The position numbers and the translations under genes are program-made. DNA of 64,000 bases. Source: Ruminococcus sp. Marseille-P6503. Lineage in GTDB: Bacteria; Bacillota; Clostridia; Oscillospirales; Ruminococcaceae. The notes beneath the pieces are model-generated. The model searched no databases and was not told the origin of the DNA. It was given only the letters and a program-made list of their open reading frames with translations. Location of the stretch: positions 558,001-622,000 of the forward strand of contig NZ_UWPB01000002.1 in the NCBI RefSeq assembly GCF_900604945.1, read 5' to 3'. The number at the start of each line of letters is the position of its first letter. Positions within the stretch are counted from its first letter, which is position 1. Positions 51,214 to 58,971 of this stretch are shown here, in pieces.

Positions 51214-51429
51214 ATGAGTAATGTTTCTAAGGATAAAAGACGCAGAGAGGAATACGGCTGGCAGCCTATGGCCGGCGACGGATCAGGTATTTCGCTGAAC
51301 GTTCCCTGCGTCAGATTACCGGATGATCATAAATGCAAGGGCTGCGTATGGTACAGCAGGGATACCGACGTTCTGTACTGTCCGTTTGCCAGATGCATAA
51401 AGAAAGGAAATGATAAAAATGCTGATTAA
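51214..51429 (+). CDS. small zinc-ribbon-like protein
   Basis: A 71-residue protein with a basic start (KDKRRREEYGWQP) and a cysteine set CKGCVWYSRDTDVLYCPFARC (about 42-62), which fits a small zinc-binding domain. It overlaps the MazF gene by 11 bases. In related elements a gene of this kind lies beside the recombinases. Whether it acts as a DNA-binding factor or as an antitoxin for MazF cannot be told. Confidence 0.65.
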   Translation: MSNVSKDKRRREEYGWQPMAGDGSGISLNVPCVRLPDDHKCKGCVWYSRDTDVLYCPFARCIKKGNDKNAD

Positions 51430-51766
51430 GCGGGGAGATATATTTTATGCGGATCTGAGTCCCATCATAGGTTCAGAGCAGGACGGAATACGTCCCGTTC
51501 TGGTTATACAGAACGATACGGGAAATAAATACAGTCCTACCGTTATAACGGTACCCATATCCTCCAAAAAGAAAAACAGCCTTCCGGTCCATGTTCCTCT
51601 TTCGGGAACGGAAGTACTGCCGAAGGAATCAATGATCCTGACGGAGCAGATAAGGACGTTAGACCGCAGACGGCTGAAAAAATACTTGGGTTCTCTGGAT
51701 AATGAGATAATGGATAAGGTCAATGAAGCGCTGAAAATAAGCATGGGGGTTGAAGATAATGAATAA
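51419..51766 (+). CDS. MazF/PemK-type endoribonuclease
   Basis: A 115-residue protein with the PemK/MazF fold signature: IKRGDIFYADLSPIIGSEQDG at the start, RPVLVIQND, PTVITVPISSKKK and the conserved KESMILTEQIRTLDRRRL. It cleaves single-stranded RNA in well-studied relatives. ATG 51419 is preferred to the upstream in-frame ATG 51410. A standard MazE-type antitoxin is not evident; the neighbours at 51214 and 51759 are the only candidates. Confidence 0.9.
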   Translation: MLIKRGDIFYADLSPIIGSEQDGIRPVLVIQNDTGNKYSPTVITVPISSKKKNSLPVHVPLSGTEVLPKESMILTEQIRTLDRRRLKKYLGSLDNEIMDKVNEALKISMGVEDNE

Positions 51767-51920
51767 ATACGGTCAGGCGGAGTACGCCGCGGAAATTCTG
51801 AAACAGATAACTGAAAAAATGCTCTCGGCAGGTATTATTACAGACGAGCAGAAAAAACGTCTCGATAAGCTTAATACTGAAGATTGCTATAGTCGTTACT
51901 GCACAGTATTGGCGGCTTGA
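51759..51920 (+). CDS. small helical protein following MazF
   Basis: A 53-residue frame starting MNKYGQAEYAAEILKQI with a short SHOCT-like segment (LSAGIITDEQKKRLDKLN). It overlaps the end of the MazF gene by eight bases and has a plausible ribosome site (GGGG at 51746). It may be a MazF partner or a minor recombinase accessory. The family is not certain. Confidence 0.5.
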   Translation: MNKYGQAEYAAEILKQITEKMLSAGIITDEQKKRLDKLNTEDCYSRYCTVLAA

Positions 51921-51991
51921 ATTTGTCAGGTTTGATGATACCATTTTGAAAAAATTTGTAGTATCCTTATGAGTAAAACGGAGGTGATATA

Positions 51992-53533
51992 ATGCCAACA
52001 GTAACGGTAATACAGCCAACATTGACAGAAGAAAAAACAGCAAAAATACGCTGCGCCGCCTATTGCAGAGTAAGTTCTGACAGCGAGGATCAGCTTAATT
52101 CCTTTATGGCGCAGACAAGGTACTACAGTCAGCTTTTTGAGGATTCAAAAGCGGAAGAGCTCATCGACATATATGCCGACGAAGGGATAACGGGAACACG
52201 CGAGGACAAGCGCGGCGAGTTTCAGAGGATGATGAAGGACTGCCGCAGAGGTAAGATAGACAGGATCTATACGAAATCTATCAGCAGATTTGCCCGTAAT
52301 ACAAAAGACTGTCTGAAAAATGTAAGAGAACTGAAATCCCTTGGAATAACGATATTTTTTGAAAAAGAAAATATCGATACCGCAAAGATGACCGATGAAA
52401 TGATGATAACCATTATGGGCGGTCTTGCGCAGGAGGAATCGACTTCGATCTCGCAGAACTTACGTTGGGGAATAAAAAAGCGAATGGAAAACGGCACAAT
52501 AAAAATGTGTACTCCGCTTTTCGGGTACGACCTTGTAAACGGAGAGTTAGCTTTAAATTCCCAAGAAGCCGAAATAGTCCGGCAGGTATTTGATTGCTAT
52601 CTGAACGGCAGCGGCACTGCAAAAATAGCTAAAACGCTAAACAGTTTAAACGTCCAAAGGAAAGGCAAACCATGTCATTGGACTGCGGGTACAGTTAAAC
52701 TAATGCTGACTAATGAAAAATATATCGGAGATCAGCTATTTCAGAAGAAGTATACAACGGATACGCTTCCGTTCAGACAAATGCTGAACAAAGGCGAACG
52801 TGAGCAATACTATTATTCACAAAGACATGAACCTATAATTTCAAGAGAAGATTTTGATAAGGTTCAGAAAATTTTAAACGAGCATAAAAAATCATTTAAA
52901 GGAATAAAAGACAGCCGGATATTTTCAAAAAAGCTTTACTGCGGAGAATGCGGTTCAACATTCAAGTTTAAATGCGGCAATAATAAAAATTATTGGGTGT
53001 GCAGGCTGCATGATACAGAGTCCGACAGATGTTCAAATAAGCAGATTTCAGAGGTAAACGTAATATCAGCATTTATACGTCTATACAACAAGCTATATTT
53101 CAATTACAAAGAGATACTTCTCCCTTTACATACCGCTCTTCAGAATCTTAAGCTCAGAAAGTTCAGCGGTCAGGCTCAGGTAATGGAAGTCCGCAAGGAG
53201 ATCGCAAAGCTTCGGGAGCAGTCTCATGTTCTCGCGCGGCTGAAAACAAAGGGATTTCTGGACGAGGCAAAATACATTGAGCAGATCGCAGGACTTACAG
53301 TTAAAATCAATAAACTGCAAACGGAGCTGAAAAAGCTTACACGTTCCGACGATGAGGATGAAACGCTTGATCAGATTGAAATGCTGATCGACTTTTTTGA
53401 AAAGCAAGATGATCCTATAACTAAGTTTGAAGAATCGGAATTTGAAAGCATTGTTGATAAGATTGTTGTCATAAATCAGCATGAGCTGGAATTTCACTTG
53501 ATCGGTGGATTGAAGTTTAAAGAAAAAATATAG
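51992..53533 (+). CDS. large serine recombinase, first copy
   Basis: A 513-residue site-specific recombinase that should integrate and excise the element. The catalytic domain has CAAYCRVSS with nucleophile Ser28, YADEGITGT, and KSISRFARNTKD. A recombinase domain follows (about 175-285). The zinc ribbon has CGECGS and later cysteines (about 318-350), with a coiled-coil segment at about 390-450. All core motifs are intact. GGAGG precedes the ATG. Two further recombinase genes follow downstream, with a toxin-antitoxin pair inserted between the first and second. Confidence 0.93.
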   Translation: MPTVTVIQPTLTEEKTAKIRCAAYCRVSSDSEDQLNSFMAQTRYYSQLFEDSKAEELIDIYADEGITGTREDKRGEFQRMMKDCRRGKIDRIYTKSISRFARNTKDCLKNVRELKSLGITIFFEKENIDTAKMTDEMMITIMGGLAQEESTSISQNLRWGIKKRMENGTIKMCTPLFGYDLVNGELALNSQEAEIVRQVFDCYLNGSGTAKIAKTLNSLNVQRKGKPCHWTAGTVKLMLTNEKYIGDQLFQKKYTTDTLPFRQMLNKGEREQYYYSQRHEPIISREDFDKVQKILNEHKKSFKGIKDSRIFSKKLYCGECGSTFKFKCGNNKNYWVCRLHDTESDRCSNKQISEVNVISAFIRLYNKLYFNYKEILLPLHTALQNLKLRKFSGQAQVMEVRKEIAKLREQSHVLARLKTKGFLDEAKYIEQIAGLTVKINKLQTELKKLTRSDDEDETLDQIEMLIDFFEKQDDPITKFEESEFESIVDKIVVINQHELEFHLIGGLKFKEKI

Positions 53534-53539
53534 ACCGCA

Positions 53540-53568
53540 TTGACAATTTAGCGTAATTGTGATAAAAT
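53540..53568 (+). promoter_or_regulatory. promoter of the ParE-type toxin-antitoxin pair
   Basis: A consensus TTGACA (53540-53545), a 17-base spacer and TAAAAT (53563-53568), just before the antitoxin ribosome site. Confidence 0.85.
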
Positions 53569-53588
53569 ATATTCAGGAGGCGATGATT

Positions 53589-53864
53589 ATGGATATGAAT
53601 ATGATCAGACCTGTTTCGGATTTAAGAAACAATTTTGCCGATATTTCAAAGACCGTTCACGAAACCGCACAGCCTGTTTTCCTTACCAAAAACGGTTACG
53701 GCGATATGGTAGTTATGAGTATGGAAGCGTTTGAGAAAATGCATTTTGAAAGCGACGTATATTTCAAGCTTACCGAAGCTGAGCGTGAAGCTGCGGAAAC
53801 CGGCGAACGCTTTTCGTCAAAAGATGTTTTAAGTGCAATGAAAGCGGCGGCGAGAGAAGAATAA
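53589..53864 (+). CDS. Phd/YefM-type antitoxin
   Basis: A protein of about 91 residues with the Phd/YefM pattern: MIRPVSDLRNNFADISKTVHE, then QPVFLTKNGYGDMVVMSMEAFEKM. The N-terminal part binds DNA and the operator, and the acidic C-terminus (TEAEREAAETGERFSSKD) would neutralise the toxin. ATG 53589 has the best spacing from AGGAGG; ATG 53583 is an alternative. Its stop overlaps the toxin ATG by one base. Its own promoter suggests normal autoregulation. Confidence 0.9.
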   Translation: MDMNMIRPVSDLRNNFADISKTVHETAQPVFLTKNGYGDMVVMSMEAFEKMHFESDVYFKLTEAEREAAETGERFSSKDVLSAMKAAAREE

Positions 53865-54172
53865 TGTATACAATTGAATATTTGCCGATAGCCAAAAGTG
53901 ATATGGTTGACATTGCAAAATATATCGGCGTAAAGCTTGAAAATCCCGAAGCCGCTGAAAGACTGGCTGAGAAAATGATTGAAGCTGCTGAAAAGCTGAC
54001 GGATATGCCGTATAAGTGTTCGGTGTATATTCCTGTAAAACCGCTGAGGCATGAATACCGCAAGCTCATAGTTCAGAATTATATCATGTTTTATTGGGTC
54101 GACGAGGATAAAAAACGCATAACAATAGCAAGGGTTGTTTACTCCGGAAGAGATTATGAAAACCTATTATAA
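53864..54172 (+). CDS. RelE/ParE-type toxin
   Basis: A 102-residue protein with the RelE/ParE fold: YTIEYLPIAKSDMVDIAKYI, then LRHEYRKLIVQNYIMFYWVDEDKKRITIARVVYSGRDYENLL. The last Arg-Asp-Tyr segment is typical of the ParE branch, which acts on gyrase, though some relatives are ribonucleases. It is translationally coupled to the antitoxin and followed by a terminator. The pair probably stabilises the element. Confidence 0.9.
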   Translation: MYTIEYLPIAKSDMVDIAKYIGVKLENPEAAERLAEKMIEAAEKLTDMPYKCSVYIPVKPLRHEYRKLIVQNYIMFYWVDEDKKRITIARVVYSGRDYENLL

Positions 54173-54174
54173 CG

Positions 54175-54209
54175 AAATGCCTTATGATAAAAAATCGTAA
54201 GGCATTTTT
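54175..54209 (+). terminator. terminator after the ParE-type toxin
   Basis: AAATGCCTTATGA (54175-54187) pairs with TCGTAAGGCATTT (54195-54207), one G-U pair, ending in T residues. Confidence 0.85.
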
Positions 54210-54276
54210 GTTGATATTGGTACTGGATATATTAAAAGCCTTGTGGTATCCTTATTGGTTGAAAGGAGTGAAATCA

Positions 54277-55203
54277 ATGCCCAAAAACAGAGTTATCCCG
54301 TTTGGCTACTGTATGAGGAACGGAGAAATAACCGCCGAACCGAAAGAAGTCTATGCCGTATCAACGATTTTCAGCGAATATTTGAAAGGCGGCAGCTTGC
54401 TTCAAATAGCAAAGCTGATGGAATCCGAGAAAATCAGATATACCGCCGATTCTGAAAAATGGAACAAAAACATGGTCAAGCGCATAATTGAAAACGAGAA
54501 GTATTTAGGTAACGATAAATATCCGCGGATAATTGACGAAAATATTTTTAAGCAGGCAAATGAAAAACGGGTACGGAAAGCCGCTGCGCTTAATCTGATA
54601 TGTGATGATTTAAAGGAAATCAGAAGGATTGCATACTGCGCCGAATGCGGAGGAAAGCTTTTCAGAAAAACTAACGGCAAGGGACGCGAATACTGGAACT
54701 GCTCAAACCAAGGCTGCTTCAAATTTGAATATCGGCTGACGGATCAGATGATAATCGGAGCGGTTCTGACTGCAATGAATTCAGTAATCGCAAATCCGAA
54801 TCTGCTTGATACAAAAGATGAAATTTGCACGTATAAACCGACTTCAAGCATTCTACGTCAGCAGAATGAGATCAGCCGGATGACAGATTCTCCACAGGTG
54901 GATTTTGAAAAAGTCAAGTCGGAGATATTCAGACTGGCTGAAATGAAATACGAGCGCTGTACATACAGCGACAAACCGCAGAAAACAGCGGAACTCGTAA
55001 CCTTATTTATAAATCATAATCAACTGAATACATTGGATATCGGCTTATTCAAGTCTTGTATAAACAAGATTTTGATAAGCCGTTTCTGTACTATAGAGGT
55101 CGAGTTTATTAATGGGATAAAAATAAAAAATACCATTAGGAGGGAAAATGATGAACACAGCGCCGAATGTAAAGATAATACCTGCGAAAACGCAGACAGC
55201 TGA
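54277..55203 (+). CDS. recombinase-like protein lacking the catalytic serine domain
   Basis: A 308-residue protein that begins directly with the recombinase domain (PKNRVIPFGYCMRNGEITAEP, KNMVKRIIENEKYLGNDKYP) and has the zinc ribbon (AYCAECGGKLF, WNCSNQGCF) and C-terminal helical part of large serine recombinases. The resolvase domain with the catalytic serine is absent, and no open frame upstream supplies it. It lies between two complete recombinases. AAGGAG before ATG 54277 indicates a deliberate start rather than decay. It may be a DNA-binding partner that sets directionality. Confidence 0.85.
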   Translation: MPKNRVIPFGYCMRNGEITAEPKEVYAVSTIFSEYLKGGSLLQIAKLMESEKIRYTADSEKWNKNMVKRIIENEKYLGNDKYPRIIDENIFKQANEKRVRKAAALNLICDDLKEIRRIAYCAECGGKLFRKTNGKGREYWNCSNQGCFKFEYRLTDQMIIGAVLTAMNSVIANPNLLDTKDEICTYKPTSSILRQQNEISRMTDSPQVDFEKVKSEIFRLAEMKYERCTYSDKPQKTAELVTLFINHNQLNTLDIGLFKSCINKILISRFCTIEVEFINGIKIKNTIRRENDEHSAECKDNTCENADS

Positions 55204-56770
55204 AAACCGTAACAGGTTCCGTCAACTGAGGGTTGCCGCATACTGCCGTGTCAGCACAGAACAAGAGGAACAGCAGAACAGCTATCAGGTGCAGATCGCA
55301 TACTACACCGATTTGATTAACAGAAAAAAAGAATGGACTCTGGCCGGAATTTTTGCCGACGAAGGGATCAGCGGTACTCAGACAAAGAAAAGAACGGAGT
55401 TCAACCGCATGATCCGTATGTGCAGAAATAAAAAAATTGATCTGGTGATCACCAAATCAATATCAAGATTCGCCCGAAATACAGTTGACTGCCTTCAATA
55501 TGTCAGACAGCTGAAAGACCTTGGAATCGGAGTAATATTTGAAAAGGAAAACATAAATACTCTGACCATGACTTCGGAATTTATGATAGCTCTGTACGGC
55601 AGCTTCGCTCAGGCGGAATCGGAATCAATAAGTAAAAACGTTTCTTGGGGTAAGGAAAAAGCGTACCGTAACGGTAAAGTTCCGTTTCAGTACAAGCATC
55701 TGCTGGGGTATAAAAAAGGAGCTGACGGAAAGCCGGAGATAGTTCCCGATGAAGCTGAAACGGTGAGAGCTATATACGATCTCTTCCTTGACGGCTTCAG
55801 CATGACCGATATTGCCAATAAGCTGACGCTTTCGGGAAGAAAAACAGCTCACGGAAATACGGAATGGCACAGGGAGATAGTAAGGTCGATACTCAGAAAT
55901 GAAAAATATGCGGGCGACGCTTTAATGCAAAAAACCTTTACCGTTGACTGTATCACTCACAAGGTAATGAAAAATAACGGAGAGAGGCCCATGTACCTTG
56001 TGACCGACCACCACTCCCCAATCGTAGACAGAGATACCTTTAACCGTGTTCAGCAGGAGCTTGCAAGACGTAATTCCAAACGGAAGATTTCGGATAAAAC
56101 AATCACGGAACAAGGCAAGTATTCAAGCAAATATGCGCTTTCCGAGCTTCTCATCTGCGGAAGCTGCGGAACTCCGTACAGACGGCAGATATGGAAGTCA
56201 AACGGGAACAGATACGCTGTATGGCGGTGCATAAGCCGACTTGAACACGGAAAAAGATACTGTACTAACTCGCCTACTTTAAAGGAAACAGTTCTGGAAA
56301 AAGCTATTCTGAATGCGGTAAACGAGTATTTCGGCTGCCGGGATGAGATAGCAGAAATACTTAAAGCCAATATCGGCAGCGTCTTGGAATATCAGGGGCA
56401 GGATGAGATAATATCGATAGAAAACCGCTTAAAGGAAATCGATCAGTCGAGAAACGATCTGATCGGGCTTATAGCTTCCGGCGGCTGCGACGAGGATAAG
56501 CTGGACGGCGAATTCGCAAAGCTTTATATGGAAGAACAAAGCCTTAAGGAACAGAAAGAGGACTTAAAAGAAAAAATGCGTTTATCAGCCGATACGCAGG
56601 ATAAAATCGATTCGGCTATGGATATGATAAAGGATGAAAGCTTAAGGCTTGAATTTTTTGATAACGTCATAATCCGAAAGCTTGTAGAATGCATTAAGGT
56701 TAAAAGCAAGACGGAGCTGCTCATAATTTTCAAGGGCGGGATCGAGGTTAAGACAAATATAGAAAATTAA
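55148..56770 (+). CDS. large serine recombinase, second complete copy
   Basis: A 540-residue enzyme with AAYCRVSTEQ (nucleophile Ser36), FADEGISGTQ and KSISRFARNTVD in the catalytic domain. A recombinase domain follows (about 190-300), then the zinc ribbon (ICGSCGTPYR and later CTNSPT) and a C-terminal coiled coil (about 420-490). It overlaps the catalytic-domain-less gene by 56 bases, so both are co-expressed. As the last recombinase gene it probably lies close to one attachment end of the element. Confidence 0.93.
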   Translation: MMNTAPNVKIIPAKTQTAENRNRFRQLRVAAYCRVSTEQEEQQNSYQVQIAYYTDLINRKKEWTLAGIFADEGISGTQTKKRTEFNRMIRMCRNKKIDLVITKSISRFARNTVDCLQYVRQLKDLGIGVIFEKENINTLTMTSEFMIALYGSFAQAESESISKNVSWGKEKAYRNGKVPFQYKHLLGYKKGADGKPEIVPDEAETVRAIYDLFLDGFSMTDIANKLTLSGRKTAHGNTEWHREIVRSILRNEKYAGDALMQKTFTVDCITHKVMKNNGERPMYLVTDHHSPIVDRDTFNRVQQELARRNSKRKISDKTITEQGKYSSKYALSELLICGSCGTPYRRQIWKSNGNRYAVWRCISRLEHGKRYCTNSPTLKETVLEKAILNAVNEYFGCRDEIAEILKANIGSVLEYQGQDEIISIENRLKEIDQSRNDLIGLIASGGCDEDKLDGEFAKLYMEEQSLKEQKEDLKEKMRLSADTQDKIDSAMDMIKDESLRLEFFDNVIIRKLVECIKVKSKTELLIIFKGGIEVKTNIEN

Positions 56771-56783
56771 TTTTCAAAATAGG

Positions 56784-56812
56784 TTGAATTTATCCTAACT
56801 TTAGTATATAAT
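56784..56812 (+). promoter_or_regulatory. promoter of the Phd/Doc pair
   Basis: TTGAAT (56784-56789), a 17-base spacer and a perfect TATAAT (56807-56812), followed by AAGGAGGG and the antitoxin ATG. Confidence 0.8.
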
Positions 56813-56835
56813 ATATATGGAAGGAGGGATTTAAT

Positions 56836-57078
56836 ATGACTATCAATACTAAATCTTTAGTCAGTATATCGGAGGCAAATCAAAACTTTTCAAAGGTTGC
56901 AAGACTTGTAGATGAAAATGGGACGGCTATAATTCTCAAAAACAATGTGCCGAGATATATTATTATGGAGTTTTCAGAAGCTGAGAAAATTCAGGAAGCT
57001 GACGATGAGGATATAACCAAACTGTCGCATAGAATAATAGAACAGAACAAGGAAGCATACAAGGAGCTTGCAAAATGA
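56836..57078 (+). CDS. Phd-like antitoxin
   Basis: An 80-residue protein with the Phd fold (TKSLVSISEANQNFSKVARLV, then GTAIILKNNVPRYIIMEF) and an acidic C-terminal half that would bind the Doc toxin. AAGGAGGG precedes the ATG. The end overlaps the Doc start by four bases. It should repress its own promoter. Confidence 0.88.
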   Translation: MTINTKSLVSISEANQNFSKVARLVDENGTAIILKNNVPRYIIMEFSEAEKIQEADDEDITKLSHRIIEQNKEAYKELAK

Positions 57079-57455
57079 TAAGGCTTACGGAAAGACAGAT
57101 TGTAAAAATACATTCTGATCTTATTGCAAAAACCGGAGGCATAGACGGTATTAGGGATAAAGGAATTCTTGACTCCGCTGTAAATTCACCGTTTATGACC
57201 TTTGACGGAGAGGATCTATATCCAACAATTCAGCACAAGGCTGCACAGCTTGCATTTTCCATTATATCCAATCACCCTTTTATAGACGGCAACAAAAGGA
57301 TCGGACTTCATGTAATGCTGATATTCTTAGAGCTTAACGGCGTTACTCTTAAATATACGCAAAATGAATTAATAAAGATCGGTTTAATGCTGGCAGATGG
57401 GAATATGACTGTAAAAGATCTTCTGCTGTGGCTTATAGATCATAATGAACAATAA
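57075..57455 (+). CDS. Doc-type toxin
   Basis: A 126-residue Fic-fold protein with the Doc signature NHPFIDGNKRIG (about 65-76), in which the catalytic His is kept, and VKIHSDLIAKTGGIDGIRD at the start. Well-studied Doc phosphorylates elongation factor Tu. Unlike the Fic protein at 23037, its active site is complete. With Phd it forms a standard stability module beside the element's recombinase end. Confidence 0.92.
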   Translation: MIRLTERQIVKIHSDLIAKTGGIDGIRDKGILDSAVNSPFMTFDGEDLYPTIQHKAAQLAFSIISNHPFIDGNKRIGLHVMLIFLELNGVTLKYTQNELIKIGLMLADGNMTVKDLLLWLIDHNEQ

Positions 57456-57485
57456 AAGCTTGCTGGTAACGGCAGGCTTTTTCTG
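57456..57485 (+). terminator. terminator after the Doc gene
   Basis: AAGCTTGC (57456-57463) pairs with GCAGGCTT (57472-57479) with a G-U pair, then T residues. Confidence 0.6.
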
Positions 57486-57796
57486 TCGGAATAATTTTCC
57501 TCTTGAAAAGCCTAATTTGTTGATATATAATTAAAACATAGTTAAAACTAATTCAATAAAAAACGGATATCCGAAAAGATACCCGTCGAAAGATGTCGTA
57601 AAATAAATCGTTTTATGGTTTTTATTGATTTTATTTAACTGTTTACAGTATAACATATTAATTTAATATTGTAAATTGCCAATATACCAAAAATAGGCAC
57701 GGAATTCTTGTGCAAAATGCACTAATTAAATGTCGATTTTTGTATATGGTGTAAAAACCTACAATTCGACAAAGGGGAAAAGGAGAATTAATAACT
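57486..57796 (+). other. AT-rich gap before the integrase remnant
   Basis: No gene is supported in these 311 bases. Short dyads are present: CGGATATCCG at 57564-57573, GTGCA/TGCAC at 57710-57722, and TGTCGA/TCGACA arms at 57731-57736 and 57766-57771 just before the integrase. They could be integrase or recombinase sites, but none is clear enough to name. Confidence 0.4.
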
Positions 57797-58737
57797 ATGT
57801 TCAGGCTTTCAGGAAAGAAAAATATGACAATAAGATTCCTTGGGGAACAATGGCTTGAAAATAAAAAGATGACCGTTAAACCGTCTACATATGCTAATTA
57901 CAGCAGACTTTTAAACGATCATATAATTCCGGCGTTAGGAAATTTGAAGTATGAATCGCTTGATAAAAGCTACATTAATAAATACATATCAAAGCTTACG
58001 GAATCCGGCAGAAAGGACGGAAAAGGCGGACTTTCCGTCAGCATGACAAGGGATATTATCAAAGCGTTAAGAGCTATCGCAAAATACGCTCAGCTTGAAT
58101 ACGGTCTTAAAAATATCTGCGACGGAATAACCGTTCCGAAAATAAAGAAGCCCGAAGCAAAAACGCTTTCGGACAGGGAACGCAAAAGGCTTGAAAAGTA
58201 CCTTTTGAACAATCAGAGTTTAACAAATATATGTGTTCTGCTCTGCCTTTATACAGGTTTACGGGTAGGCGAGCTTTGCGGTCTGCAATGGAAGGACATA
58301 GATTTCAGACGGGGTTGTCTTACAGTCAGCAAAACCGTTCAGCGTATTTCTTTAGGCAACGGAAAAACCGTTATCTCCATTGATACGCCTAAAACGGACA
58401 GCTCTGTCAGGGTAGTTTACATCCCGTTATTTATTATTGAAATGCTGAAAAAGTTCAGGCAGAAGCCTGATATTTTTATTCTTTCCGGCAGGAAAAACCA
58501 ACCGAGCCAAGAACATTACAGCATAAATTCAAGAAAATTCTTGCGGTATGTAAAATATCCGATATATCATTCCATGCTCTGCGCCATACCTACGCTACAA
58601 TGTGCGTGGAAAAGCAGTTTGATATTAAGACTTTAAGCGAGCTTTTAGGACATTCAGATGTAAAAATAACTCTGAATACTTATGTCCATTCCTCGGAAAA
58701 ATTAAAACGCAAATACGTCAATCGGCTGGCGTGTTAG
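57797..58737 (+). pseudogene. tyrosine recombinase (integrase), frameshifted
   Basis: The N-terminal arm-binding and core-binding parts are intact, and the first catalytic Arg lies in YTGLRVGELCGLQWKDID (about residue 155). In the AAAA run at 58552-58555 the frame breaks. The shifted frame continues with SFHALRHTYATM (HxxR), LLGHSDVKITLNTYVH with the nucleophilic Tyr, and stops at 58737. The main frame instead ends at 58636 with unrelated residues. A one-base loss, or less likely a programmed shift, explains this. It is probably the dead integrase of another element. Confidence 0.88.
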
Positions 58738-58971
58738 CGCAGCATACGCCTGTTAAGGTTTTTCGTAAAACGATTTAGTGTATGGTATTTCTTATTATAT
58801 CAAATAATTATTTGATAGAGGAAAATAGAATGTTAATTTTATTTAGCTGTTTGAAGCTTGACAATAGAATATTGTAAAAAGGGCGCTAAAGAAAAATTTT
58901 AAGATAAAAGATAATAAATTTCCGGAAATTATTATATATTCGTATACGCAGTTATAGCGAAAGGAGTAATT

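Noticed and set aside
53540-54172. Toxin-antitoxin pair as part of the recombinase mechanism
   Set aside because: It has its own consensus promoter and terminator and standard Phd/ParE motifs, so it is an ordinary stability module placed between recombinase genes.
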